In this document: positions 26,799-35,140 of the stretch, one piece after another | How positions within the stretch are numbered: position 1 is the first letter of the stretch | How the letters are laid out: the number at the start of each line of letters is the position of its first letter | Source: Streptomyces pseudovenezuelae | Lineage (GTDB): Bacteria; Actinomycetota; Actinomycetes; Streptomycetales; Streptomycetaceae | Length of the DNA: 64,000 nucleotides | Direction of reading: 5' to 3' | Assembly: GCF_029892565.1 (NCBI RefSeq) | Contig: NZ_JARXVH010000001.1 | Coordinates: 806,001-870,000 of the forward strand | Program-made: the position numbers and the translations under genes | The notes under the pieces: generated by a model | The model's database searches: none | What the model was told of the DNA's origin: nothing | The model's input: only the letters and a program-made list of their open reading frames with translations

Positions 26799-26838
26799 CA
26801 AGATGCTACAAGTTTCTTACGAATATTCGCAAATCTTG
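26799..26838. promoter_or_regulatory. Nested inverted repeats in the divergent promoter region
   Basis: The AT-rich block between the broken secreted gene and the sigma-factor gene contains a 10-bp perfect palindrome CGAATATTCG (26820-26829) inside a wider pair CAAGAT (26799-26804) / ATCTTG (26833-26838). It looks like an operator for a sugar-responsive or other dimeric regulator; which gene it serves is unknown. Confidence 0.45.
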
Positions 26839-26966
26839 AATCACTGCCGGAATGCGGCCCGGATCGCGAGGGTGTAACCCGGATCACAGCTCTGAAGTGC
26901 AGCGCACTGCGGGGTCCACGGCCTTTCTCTCTGTGTAAGGGGCTTGCCGGAACGGGGACGGTACGG

Positions 26967-27473
26967 ATGGAACAGGGTCGGGCCGAGGGGTTCGACGGGT
27001 TCGTGGCAGCACGCTGGTCGACGCTGTTCCATCTGGCCTGTCTGCTCGTGGGAGGCGATCGGCACCGCGCCGAGGACCTCCTCCAGGAGGCCATGGTCAA
27101 GCTCTGGTTCGCCTGGCCGAGGATCGGCGAGGAGGCACCGGAGCCGTACGTACGGAAGGTCCTGGCGCGGGCGGCGGCCCGTTCGGCGCGGCGGCGCTGG
27201 TGGGGTGAGCGCCCGGTCGAGCAACTGCCCGATCGCGCGGAGGTGGACGACGTGTCCGCCGCCGTGGCGGAGCGCACGCGACTGGAGTCGGCGCTGGCCC
27301 AACTGCCGTCGGCGCAGCGGGCCGCCGTGGTCCTGCGCTACTACCAGGACCTGCCCGACCGGCAGGTCGCCGAAGCGCTGGGGTGTCCGGTCGGCACCGC
27401 CCGGTCCCATGCGTCACGGGGCGTGGCGCGGCTGCGCCGGATCCTCGGCGATGTCATCGAGCCGGTGGGATGA
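26967..27473 (+). CDS. SigE-family ECF RNA polymerase sigma factor
   Basis: This 168-aa protein has region 2 (FDGFVAARWSTLFHLACLLV, HRAEDLLQEAMVKLWFAWPR) and region 4 (LPSAQRAAVVLRYYQDLPDR, VAEALGCPVGTARSHASRGV) in the order and length of actinobacterial SigE-family ECF factors. The start MEQGRAEGFDGF fits the family. The next gene, ten bases downstream, is a one-pass membrane protein, as is usual for the sigma/anti-sigma pairs of this group. Confidence 0.93.
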   Translation: MEQGRAEGFDGFVAARWSTLFHLACLLVGGDRHRAEDLLQEAMVKLWFAWPRIGEEAPEPYVRKVLARAAARSARRRWWGERPVEQLPDRAEVDDVSAAVAERTRLESALAQLPSAQRAAVVLRYYQDLPDRQVAEALGCPVGTARSHASRGVARLRRILGDVIEPVG

Positions 27474-27483
27474 GGGGGAGTTG

Positions 27484-28011
27484 ATGGACCATTTCGAGCG
27501 GGAGCTCGCGCGGATGATGCGCGACACCCGGGAAACGACCCCCTTCGAACCGAGGCACCAGACCCGCCTCCGGTCCGGCGTGCGGGCCCGGCGCCGGGTC
27601 CGTGCGGCGCAGCGGGCCGTCGGCTCCGTCCTGGCCGTCGCCGGAATCAGCCTCGGCTTCTTCCTGCTGCCCCACGACCGGGTGGACAACAGGCCGCAGG
27701 CCCCACTCCCCCGGCCCGCCGTGACCCCGACACTCCTGACCGCCGGCCCGACCCGGACACCGGACTCACCTCCGAGCGCGACCATCAGCCCGACAGGCAC
27801 GGACACCACCGGGTCCCCCACCACACCGACCTCGACCCCGACGGGAAGTTCGACCGCCTCGTCCTCGGACCCGCCCTCGACCGACACGGCACCACCGCCC
27901 TCCGGTCCTGCGACGTCCGGCGCACCTTCGGAGCACAGCACCTCGACGCCGACCACGACACCGCCGACGACGGAGACGTCCGCGACCGTGGGCACGGCGG
28001 GCTCCGGATAA
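27484..28011 (+). CDS. One-pass membrane protein with Pro/Ser/Thr-rich tail, candidate anti-sigma partner
   Basis: This 175-aa protein starts at ATG 27484 with GAGGGGGAG upstream. The cytoplasmic N-terminus (MDHFERELARMMRDTRETTP) resembles proteins encoded after SigE-family sigma genes. It is followed by basic residues and a membrane segment (about 46-62, VGSVLAVAGISLGFFLLP). The outer part is about 110 residues of Pro, Ser and Thr (wall-spanning or O-glycosylated). No zinc anti-sigma motif (HxxxCxxC) is present, so the anti-sigma role rests on position only. O-mannosylation by the nearby glycosyltransferases is a possibility I infer. Confidence 0.75.
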   Translation: MDHFERELARMMRDTRETTPFEPRHQTRLRSGVRARRRVRAAQRAVGSVLAVAGISLGFFLLPHDRVDNRPQAPLPRPAVTPTLLTAGPTRTPDSPPSATISPTGTDTTGSPTTPTSTPTGSSTASSSDPPSTDTAPPPSGPATSGAPSEHSTSTPTTTPPTTETSATVGTAGSG

Positions 28012-28112
28012 CCCTGGCCCGCCGACCACCCCCCACCCGTACTCCCTGACCGCGGTACTGCCCGCAGGCGATATCGGCATGCCCCGCGACGGCCCACAGA
28101 CCTGGACAGAAC

Positions 28113-29384
28113 GTGACAATGCTGATGAGTCAGACGAGCCAGATGAGCCGGATGAGCCGGATGAGTCAACTACCGTTCCGCACACCGGTGTCGGCACACC
28201 ACCGCGAGCCCGTCCTCGACGTGGTCGTCCCCGTGTTCAACGAGGAGAAGGACCTGGAGCCGAGCGTACGGCGGCTGCACGCACACCTGCGGGAAACGTT
28301 CCCCTACCCGTTCCGCATCACGGTCGCGGACAACGCCAGTACGGACGAGACCCCGCGCATCGCGGCCCAACTGGCCGCCGAACTACCCGAGTTGGAGTGG
28401 CTGCGGCTCGCCGAGAAGGGACGCGGCCGGGCGCTGCACGCGGCCTGGTCCGGATCACGGGCACCCGTACTTGCCTACGTCGACGTGGACCTGTCGACCG
28501 ACCTGGCGGCGCTCCTCCCGCTGGTCGCCCCGCTGATCTCCGGCCACTCCGACATCGCGATCGGCACCCGCCTGGCCCGTGGCTCGCGTGTCGTGCGCGG
28601 TCCCAAGCGGGAGGCCATCTCCCGTTGCTACAACGCCCTGTTGCGCTCCACCCTCGCCGTCGGCTTCTCCGACGCGCAGTGCGGATTCAAGGCGGTACGA
28701 CGTGATGTCGCCGAGCGGCTGCTGCCCCTGGTGAAGGACTCGGGGTGGTTCTTCGACACCGAACTGCTGGTGATCGCCGAACGGGCCGGACTGCGCATCC
28801 ACGAGGTGCCGGTCGACTGGGTGGACGACCCCGACAGCCGGGTCGACATCCTGTCCACGGCACTGGCGGACCTGCGCGGAATCGCCCGCATAGGACGGGA
28901 GTTGGCGCGTGGCACGCTCCCGACGGCGAGCCTGCGCCGGGGCACCGACGCTTCGCCCTCGGGCGGCCTGGTCGGCCAACTGCTGCGCTTCGCCGCCGTG
29001 GGAGCGGTGAGCTCCCTCGGATACGTCCTGCTGTACGTGGCGCTGCGCCCGATAGCGGGCGGCCAGGCCGCCAACGCGCTGGCCCTGCTGGTCTGCGCAC
29101 TCGCCAACACCGCCGCGAACCGCCGCCTCACCTTCGGACTGCGCGGCCGCACCGGCGCACTGCGCCACCAGGCCCAGGGCCTTCTGGTCTTCACGGTCGG
29201 CCTGGCCCTCACCAGCGGCTCACTCGCCCTTCTGCACCACATGACACCAACTCCCTCGCGCACCACGGAAGTGGGGGTCCTGGTAGCCGCCAACCTGGCC
29301 GCAACTCTCGTACGCTTCCTGCTCTTTCGGGCCTGGGTGTTCCCCACCAGGCGCCGCCGCGAGGCGGAGGAGAGCGCGATATGA
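28113..29384 (+). CDS. GT2 glycosyltransferase-GtrA membrane fusion
   Basis: This 423-aa protein has an N-terminal family 2 glycosyltransferase (about 30-260): LDVVVPVFNEEKDLEPSV, VADNASTDETP, AYVDVDLSTDL (DxD-like), QCGFKAVRRDV, GWFFDTELLVIAERAGLRIH. This matches polyprenyl-phosphate glycosyltransferases. The C-terminal GtrA domain (about 285-410) has four membrane segments. Such fusions make and flip lipid-linked sugar. The start is unsure (GTG 28113, ATG 28119 or 28125) and the first 20 codons are a 9-bp tandem repeat. It overlaps the next gene by 4 bp (ATGA). Confidence 0.9.
   Translation: MTMLMSQTSQMSRMSRMSQLPFRTPVSAHHREPVLDVVVPVFNEEKDLEPSVRRLHAHLRETFPYPFRITVADNASTDETPRIAAQLAAELPELEWLRLAEKGRGRALHAAWSGSRAPVLAYVDVDLSTDLAALLPLVAPLISGHSDIAIGTRLARGSRVVRGPKREAISRCYNALLRSTLAVGFSDAQCGFKAVRRDVAERLLPLVKDSGWFFDTELLVIAERAGLRIHEVPVDWVDDPDSRVDILSTALADLRGIARIGRELARGTLPTASLRRGTDASPSGGLVGQLLRFAAVGAVSSLGYVLLYVALRPIAGGQAANALALLVCALANTAANRRLTFGLRGRTGALRHQAQGLLVFTVGLALTSGSLALLHHMTPTPSRTTEVGVLVAANLAATLVRFLLFRAWVFPTRRRREAEESAI
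28124..28168 (+). repeat. 9-bp tandem repeat, five copies, at the GT2 N-terminus
   Basis: Five copies of GA(T/C)GAG(C/T)C(A/G) run without gaps (28124-28132 to 28160-28168). In the gene frame they encode an SQTSQMSRMSRMSQ tract. Because several in-frame start codons (ATG within the units) lie inside it, changes in copy number could change where translation begins. Confidence 0.85.
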
Positions 29385-30649
29385 GCGACACGACGACCTT
29401 GACGCCGCCCATCGCTCAAACCGCTCCCGCTAGCTCGACTGCTGTTCCTTACAAGGACATTGGCACACACCTGCGCCAGTCGTTCAGGTACTACGGCCCC
29501 GTGCTCGCGCTGTACGGGGTGCTGAAACTCATCGGCTTCTGCGTCTTCATGTACCTGCTGGACTCCGACGGTGGCTTCCGGACGAGGAACCCGCGCTTCG
29601 GCGGCGGCGCCCACGCCTGGGACGTACTCGCCACCTGGGACGGCTGGTGGTACCAGCAGATCGCCGCGGACGGCTACCACCCCGCGCTCGTCAAGATCCC
29701 CGGCGCCACCGGACTGATCACCCTCGAAGGCAACTCCGCGGCCTTCTTCCCGCTCTATCCGGCGACGATGCGGCTCGTCTCCGACGCCACGGGCCTGGGC
29801 CTGTACGGCTCCGGGATGCTGGTCTCGGTCGTCGCCTCGTTCGCCGCCGCACTCGGCATCTACGCCGTCACCGCCCGGTTCGGCGGCCGGCGGGCCGGGC
29901 TGGCCGCGGCCGGGCTGTGGGCGGTCTGGCCCGGCTCCGGCACGGAGTGGTCGGCCTACTCGGACTCCCTCTACATCGCCCTCGCCGTCTGGGCCTGCCA
30001 CGCCGTCCTGACCGACCGTTGGCTCACCGCGGGGGTCCTCACCTTCACGGCCGGCCTCAACCGCCCCACCGCCGTCGCACTCATCGCCGCCCTCACCGTC
30101 GCCGCGCTACAGACGCTCCACCGCCGCCGGGAGAACTTCGCGGGCCCCTGGATAGCGATAGCGATCGCGCCGCTCGGTCTGCTCGGCTACCTCCTCTGGG
30201 TCGGCAACCGGATGGGCGACCTGACCGGCTACTTCAAGCTCCAGAGCGGCGCCTGGGCGCACACCTTCGACTACGGCGAACACACCGTCGACGTCTTCGG
30301 CTCCATCGCGGTCGGCCGCTTCGACTACCTGTTCGCGTACCCCCTCGAAGACGTCATCGGCGTCGCCGTCGTCCTGCTCGCCGCGCTCCTGCTCCCCCTC
30401 CTGATCCGGCTGCGCCCACCTGCCGTCCTGGTCGTCCACACGGTGCTCACCATCGCCCTGGTCCTGGGCAGCCAGCAGATCTTCGGCAACGTCTCCCGCT
30501 ATCTGCTCCCGTGCTTCCCCCTCTTCATCCCCCTGGCGATCAAACTGCGCACCCTCGGCCTGCCGACGCTGTGCCTGCTGCTCGGCATCGCGGCCGTCGC
30601 GTCGGGGTCGTACGCCGGGTACATGCTTTTCGAGGTGGGGGTCCCGTAG
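29381..30649 (+). CDS. Membrane mannosyltransferase-like protein (PIG-V / GT-C type)
   Basis: This 422-aa protein starts at ATG 29381 in an overlap with the GT2 gene. About ten membrane segments are predicted by eye. The early luminal loop WDVLATWDGWWYQQIAADGY and FFPLYPATMRL match the mannosyltransferase family with the xWDxxWY motif of GT-C enzymes acting on polyprenol-sugar donors. With the GT2-GtrA upstream supplying lipid-linked sugar, the pair may glycosylate exported proteins or wall polymers. Acceptor unknown. Confidence 0.82.
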   Translation: MSDTTTLTPPIAQTAPASSTAVPYKDIGTHLRQSFRYYGPVLALYGVLKLIGFCVFMYLLDSDGGFRTRNPRFGGGAHAWDVLATWDGWWYQQIAADGYHPALVKIPGATGLITLEGNSAAFFPLYPATMRLVSDATGLGLYGSGMLVSVVASFAAALGIYAVTARFGGRRAGLAAAGLWAVWPGSGTEWSAYSDSLYIALAVWACHAVLTDRWLTAGVLTFTAGLNRPTAVALIAALTVAALQTLHRRRENFAGPWIAIAIAPLGLLGYLLWVGNRMGDLTGYFKLQSGAWAHTFDYGEHTVDVFGSIAVGRFDYLFAYPLEDVIGVAVVLLAALLLPLLIRLRPPAVLVVHTVLTIALVLGSQQIFGNVSRYLLPCFPLFIPLAIKLRTLGLPTLCLLLGIAAVASGSYAGYMLFEVGVP

Positions 30650-30733
30650 ACGGGGGTGAGGTCAGCGGGACGTCCCTCTTGTCCAACTTGCGTGCGGTCC
30701 GCGGATGTTGACGTGCCGTCCAACGCCTCGTGT

Positions 30734-30773
30734 TGCCGTATCGGCATATACTCCCCCTTCAACTAACGGTTAG
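30734..30773. promoter_or_regulatory. Two palindromes upstream of the Ser/Thr kinase gene
   Basis: TGCCG-TAT-CGGCA (30734-30746) overlaps a GCATATACTC stretch that could serve as a -10 region. An 11-bp palindrome CTAACGGTTAG follows (30763-30773), 37 bases before the GTG start. They are probable operator sites; the cognate regulator is unknown. Confidence 0.45.
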
Positions 30774-30809
30774 CCGAATGGGCCCGGCAGCAGCGGAGGG
30801 GAAGCCACG

Positions 30810-32480
30810 GTGTCCGACGAAGGGCGGCTGATCGCCGGCCGGTACCGCGTCCTGGACCGCATCGGCCGAGGCGGCATGGCCACCGTGTGGCGTGCCCACG
30901 ACGAACTCCTCGGCCGCCAGGTCGCCGTCAAGAAGCTCCACCCCCAGCCCCAACTCGACGACGACGAACTCGCCACCCTCTTCGAGCGTGCACGGCGCGA
31001 GGCGCACAGCGCCGCCCGGATCAGCCACCCCAACGTCGTTGTCGTCCACGACGTCGTGGACGACGAGGGCCGGCCCACCATCGTCATGGAGTACGTGCCC
31101 TCCACCACCCTCGCCGACCGGATCAAGGCGCACGGCCCGGTCCCGCTCGACGAGGTCGCCCGGATCGGCCGCGGCGTGATCGCCGCGCTGCGGGCCGCCC
31201 ACCGGGCCGGAGTCCTGCACCGGGACGTGAAACCCGCCAACGTACTGCTCGCCCAGGACGGACGCGTGGTCCTCACCGACTTCGGCATCGCCCAGGCCAC
31301 CGAGACCTCGAATCTCACCCGCACCGGCCAACTCGTGGGGTCCGTCGACTTCATGGCCCCCGAACGTCTCGTCGACGCCAAGCCGGGACCGGAGGGCGAC
31401 CTGTGGGCGCTGGGCGCAACGCTCTTCCAGGCGATCGAGGGCCGCTCACCGTTCCTCCGGAAAACGGCTGCGCAGACGATGTACGCCATCGCCATGGAGC
31501 CGGCTCCCGAAGCGCGCGGCGCCGGGTCTCTCACCCCGCTGATCCAGGGGCTGCTCGTGGCCAAACCGGCCGACCGGCTGTCGGCCGAGGACGCCGAGTA
31601 TCTGCTGCGACTACCAGCAAGTGAAGGCGGCGCGGCTGTCGTTCCGCCCGCCGCCCGGGCGACGCCCGACAAGGCTCCGGCTCCGGCTCCGGTGTCCGGG
31701 GCATCCGCTGCCGAGCCGCCCGCAGAACCGCCGCAGCCCGGTACCACCGACCTGCAGACGCAGCGGTCCCCGGGCCGTTCGAAGCAGCCGGTAGTCCTGG
31801 CCGCAGCCATCGCCACGGCCCTGTTGATCACGATCGCCGTCCTGATCAACCTGCCGACGGAGAAGAACGGCACCGTCGCCGCGGCATCGGACGGCCCGCT
31901 CCCGGCCGACGACCCCGCTCAACACTCCACGGACGCATCCGCACCCGCCACTTCCTCCCCCAAGGCGTCCCACTCCGCGAACTCCGACGTCACCTCGCCG
32001 ACACCCGCCTCATCGCAGTCGGCATCCATAGCCGCACAGGAGGGCGACGAGCCGGAATCCGAAGGCAAGGACACCTCCCCGGCGAACGGATCCGACGCAC
32101 CGGCCGCCCCGACAGGCCACGCCCTGGTGGTCGCCGCGTCCGGGAAGTGCCTCAGCAGCGGCGCCGCCACCGAGGGAATCCAGCTGATCCAGGCCACCTG
32201 CGACAACTCCGCGGGGCAGCGCTGGCAGACCGGATCGGGTGGCACCCTCCGCTCAGCGGGGAAGTGCATGACCGTGGCCGGAGGGGCCACCGACGACCGG
32301 ACCCAGATCCAACTAGCCGACTGCAACGGCGATTCCAGTCAGCGGTTCCACCTCGCCGGCACCCAGCTGATGGCCGATCAGTCCCAGAAGTGCGTCGACA
32401 TCTTCGGGGGTGCGAGCGGAACGGGGGCGGTCCTGTGGGAGTGCAACGGCAGGGACAACCAGACCTGGACACTCCAGTGA
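30810..32480 (+). CDS. Membrane Ser/Thr protein kinase with extracytoplasmic ricin-type lectin domain
   Basis: This 556-aa protein has a GTG start preceded by GGAGGGGA. The kinase domain (about 10-265) is intact: GRGGMATVWRA loop, Lys41/42 in AVKK, HRDVKPAN (137-144), DFG (157-159), FMAPE. A Pro/Ala-rich linker leads to one membrane helix (about 328-347), then a Ser/Thr/Pro-rich stalk. The C-terminal 120 residues are a beta-trefoil (ASGKCLSSGAATEG, IQLIQATCDNSAGQRWQ, QKCVDIFGGASGTGAVLWEC, NQTWTLQ) with QxW motifs. The lectin likely senses a glycan outside the cell and signals inward. PASTA repeats are absent, so it is not PknB. The ligand could be products of the hydrolases at 20-25 kb, which is speculation. 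Confidence 0.93.
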   Translation: MSDEGRLIAGRYRVLDRIGRGGMATVWRAHDELLGRQVAVKKLHPQPQLDDDELATLFERARREAHSAARISHPNVVVVHDVVDDEGRPTIVMEYVPSTTLADRIKAHGPVPLDEVARIGRGVIAALRAAHRAGVLHRDVKPANVLLAQDGRVVLTDFGIAQATETSNLTRTGQLVGSVDFMAPERLVDAKPGPEGDLWALGATLFQAIEGRSPFLRKTAAQTMYAIAMEPAPEARGAGSLTPLIQGLLVAKPADRLSAEDAEYLLRLPASEGGAAVVPPAARATPDKAPAPAPVSGASAAEPPAEPPQPGTTDLQTQRSPGRSKQPVVLAAAIATALLITIAVLINLPTEKNGTVAAASDGPLPADDPAQHSTDASAPATSSPKASHSANSDVTSPTPASSQSASIAAQEGDEPESEGKDTSPANGSDAPAAPTGHALVVAASGKCLSSGAATEGIQLIQATCDNSAGQRWQTGSGGTLRSAGKCMTVAGGATDDRTQIQLADCNGDSSQRFHLAGTQLMADQSQKCVDIFGGASGTGAVLWECNGRDNQTWTLQ

Positions 32481-32570
32481 CCGGGCCCGGCCCTGTCGAC
32501 GGCGGGTTGGGGCTCGGCGCCTGAACCTCCGCGGACACCCCGTTGACGACGCCGACCCGGTCCGTGACGT

Positions 32571-34859
32571 TCAGGAGACGCGTTCGGGTTCCTTGTGGTC
32601 CCCCGGCGCCGCCGATGCCACCGCTCCCACCGATGCCGCCTTCTGAAGGCTGCTCCCCTCGACGTCGAGGTCCGGCAGGATCCGGTCCAACCAGCCCGGC
32701 AGCCACCAGGCTCCCCGGCCGGCGAGCGCGATGACCGCCGGTACGAGTGTCATGCGGACGGCGAAGGCGTCGATGGCGACGCCGACGGCCAGGGCGAACG
32801 CGATGGGTTTGATGAGGGAGTCGTCCAGCGGGAAGAACCCGGCGAAGACGGTGAACATGATCAGCGCGGCGGCGGTGACGACCCGCACGCTGTGCCGCGC
32901 GCCGTCGACGACCGACTGGCGGGCCCGGCCGGTGTGGGCCCATTCCTCGCGCATCCCGGACACGAGGAACACCTCGTAGTCCATGGCCAGTCCGAACAGC
33001 ACGCCGATCAGGATGATCGGCAGGAAGCTGACGACAGGGCCGCTGTGCGGCACGCCGAGGACGTCGGCCAGCCAGCCCCACTGGAAGACGGCGACGACCA
33101 GACCGAGCGAGGCGCCCACCGAGAGCAGGAAGCCGACGGCGGCCTTGACGGGGATGACCAGGGAACGGAACACGATCATCAGCAGGAGCAGGCTGAGGCC
33201 GACGACGATCGCGACGAAGGGCAGCAGGGAGTCGCTGAGACGGTTGGAGACGTCGATGTTGACGGCGGTGGTGCCGGTGACCGCGATCGAGGCGCCGGTG
33301 GTTACGCGGAGTTCGGGCGCGGCCTCGCGGATCTCACGGACGAGTCGGTCGGTACGGACGCTGTCGGGCCCGGAGTCGGGCAGCACGGTGATGACGCTCT
33401 GCGTCGGGTCACTGGTGGGCTCGGGTGGCAGGACGGCCTTGACCTCCTTCAAGGTCCGCAGTTTCTCCGCCACTTGGGCGCCGACCTGTGAACTCGCGGC
33501 AGCCGTACCGTCGTTGGTCTCGGCCAGTACGAGCAGAGGGCCGTTGAAGCCGGGGCCGAACTTGTCGTCGATCGTGTCGTAGGCCGTGCGTTGGGTGGAG
33601 GCGTGTGGCGCGGAGCCGTTGTCGGGGAGGGCCAGGCGCAGGTCGGCGGCGGGCAGCATGAGGGTCACCAGGACGCCCGCGACGGCGAGGACGGTCAGGA
33701 GCGGCTTGGCGATGACCAACTTGGTCCAGCGAGTGCCCAGAGTGGTACGGCCGGTGACCCTCTCGACGTCGGTGGAGCCCTCGGCGTCGGCGGAACCCTC
33801 CGTATCGGCGGAGCCCTCGGCGTCGGCGGCCCGCCGGGCGGCGCGGCTGCCGGGCTTGGGGGCGAGCCGCGCACCGGCGAATCCCGCGATGGCGGGGACG
33901 AGAGTGATCGCGGCCAGTACGGCGATGAGGACGGCGCCGGCGGCCCCGAGACCCATCGTGGTCAGGAACGGGATGCCGATGACGCTCAGCGCGGCGAGCG
34001 CGATGATCACGGTGGCGCCGGCGAAGACGACGGCACTGCCGGCCGTACCGACCGCCAGCGCGACGGATTCCTTCGGGTCGGCGCCACGGGCGAGTTGCTG
34101 TCGGTGGCGGGAGAGGATGAACAGCACGTAGTCGATACCCACGGCCAGGCCCAGCATCAGGGCGAGCGTCACGGCCGTGGAGGAGATGCTGACCGCGGGT
34201 GCGAGAGCCAGCAGCCCGGCCAGACCGGCGGCCACGCCGATCAGCGCGGGCAGCAGTGCCATGCCGGCGACGAGCAGCGACCCGAACGTGACGACGAGGA
34301 CGAGCAGCGCCACGGCCACGCCGATGATCTCCGACGGTCCGATGTGGACGCCCTTGCTGTTGAAGACGGAGCCGCCCACCGAGGTCCGCAGCCCGTCCGT
34401 CTCGGCCGCGCGGGCCGCGTCCTGGATGGCGTCCACGGATGACGTACGGACCTCCGCGGTCTGTACGGGGTAGTGGATCTGGACGATCGCCGTCGTGCGG
34501 TCGGCCGAGACGGCGCCGGAGGACTGGGGGTCGACGACCCCGCTGACCTGCGGCGCCTTCTTGGCCTCCGCCACGGACTGAGCGATGGCCGCCGTGTAGG
34601 TCGCCTCGGTGACCCGGTGGCCCTCGGGCGCGGTGAAGACGATCTGGGCGCTGGCGCCCGAGGCCTCCGGAAGGGTCTTGCTCAGGCTGTCCAACGCCCG
34701 CTGCGACTCGGTGCCCGGCACCGAGAAGCGGTCGTCGAGCTTGCCGCCGAAGATGCCGACGCAGGTGATGAGCGCGGCGAGAACGAAAAGCCATATACCC
34801 AGGACGAGCTTTCGGTGCCGGTAGGCGCTGTGGCCCAGTCGGTGAAGCAGGACGGCCAT
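32571..34859 (-). CDS. MMPL-family transporter (RND-like)
   Basis: The 762-aa length and about 11-12 membrane segments in two MMPL halves are typical. The N-terminus RLGHSAYRHRKLVLGIWLFV, GLAVGIDYVLFILSRHRQQL in the first half and GLAMDYEVFLVSGMREEW in the second are family signatures with the Asp-Tyr proton-relay motif. A Gly-Ser-Ala-Asp-Glu repeat lies in the cytoplasmic linker. GGGAG precedes the ATG. Actinomycete MMPL proteins export lipids or antibiotics. It is divergent from the amine oxidase gene and may share its regulator. Confidence 0.93.
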   Translation of the reverse strand: MAVLLHRLGHSAYRHRKLVLGIWLFVLAALITCVGIFGGKLDDRFSVPGTESQRALDSLSKTLPEASGASAQIVFTAPEGHRVTEATYTAAIAQSVAEAKKAPQVSGVVDPQSSGAVSADRTTAIVQIHYPVQTAEVRTSSVDAIQDAARAAETDGLRTSVGGSVFNSKGVHIGPSEIIGVAVALLVLVVTFGSLLVAGMALLPALIGVAAGLAGLLALAPAVSISSTAVTLALMLGLAVGIDYVLFILSRHRQQLARGADPKESVALAVGTAGSAVVFAGATVIIALAALSVIGIPFLTTMGLGAAGAVLIAVLAAITLVPAIAGFAGARLAPKPGSRAARRAADAEGSADTEGSADAEGSTDVERVTGRTTLGTRWTKLVIAKPLLTVLAVAGVLVTLMLPAADLRLALPDNGSAPHASTQRTAYDTIDDKFGPGFNGPLLVLAETNDGTAAASSQVGAQVAEKLRTLKEVKAVLPPEPTSDPTQSVITVLPDSGPDSVRTDRLVREIREAAPELRVTTGASIAVTGTTAVNIDVSNRLSDSLLPFVAIVVGLSLLLLMIVFRSLVIPVKAAVGFLLSVGASLGLVVAVFQWGWLADVLGVPHSGPVVSFLPIILIGVLFGLAMDYEVFLVSGMREEWAHTGRARQSVVDGARHSVRVVTAAALIMFTVFAGFFPLDDSLIKPIAFALAVGVAIDAFAVRMTLVPAVIALAGRGAWWLPGWLDRILPDLDVEGSSLQKAASVGAVASAAPGDHKEPERVS
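33765..33829 (-). repeat. 18-bp in-frame tandem repeat in the MMPL linker
   Basis: Three and a half copies of an 18-bp unit (33765-33782, 33783-33800, 33801-33818, partial to 33829) encode EGSADT/EGSADA/EGSTDV. It lies in the cytoplasmic loop between the two transporter halves, where length change would be tolerated. Confidence 0.8.
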
Positions 34860-35066
34860 GACGAACTCCCTGGAACGGGGCGGGAAATGGGGAAGGAGCG
34901 CCGGTCGGACGCCGGCCGCGTGACGGGCCGGTGCAGAGGGGCGTCCCGATCGATGAGCTCGACTTTATCACCTGCTCAAGTCGGGCGACCAAGTCATTCA
35001 ACCGTGACGCATGTCTCTTGCGGGACAAGCCCAGCTCAGAGCCACAGTTCAGGCGACAAGACCATT

Positions 35067-35100
35067 CGACCTTGTCGAGTGACAAGGTCGCCTGTAGGTT
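35067..35100 (+). promoter_or_regulatory. Promoter and overlapping operator of the amine oxidase gene
   Basis: A perfect 10-bp inverted repeat, CGACCTTGTC-gagt-GACAAGGTCG (35067-35090), is flanked by a second pair AGGCGAC (35051-35057)/GTCGCCT. The -35 TTGTCG (35072-35077) lies inside it, with 17 bp to the -10 TAGGTT (35095-35100), a good HrdB-type promoter. A regulator bound here would block RNA polymerase. The gene starts 41 bases further on. The TetR encoded at 37754 is the nearest candidate. Confidence 0.7.
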
Positions 35101-35140
35101 GTGCGGCAACCCCTTCACCGCTGTGAGCCAAGGAGTGACC

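Noticed and set aside
26700..27277. Upstream extension of the F5/8C-containing minus frame
   Set aside because: It runs antisense through the sigma factor gene; the signal peptide with ribosome-binding site lies in another frame at 26700.
28113..28180. Non-coding regulatory repeat before the glycosyltransferase
   Set aside because: The repeat is in frame with the conserved protein and contains several usable starts, so it is probably coding; not certain.
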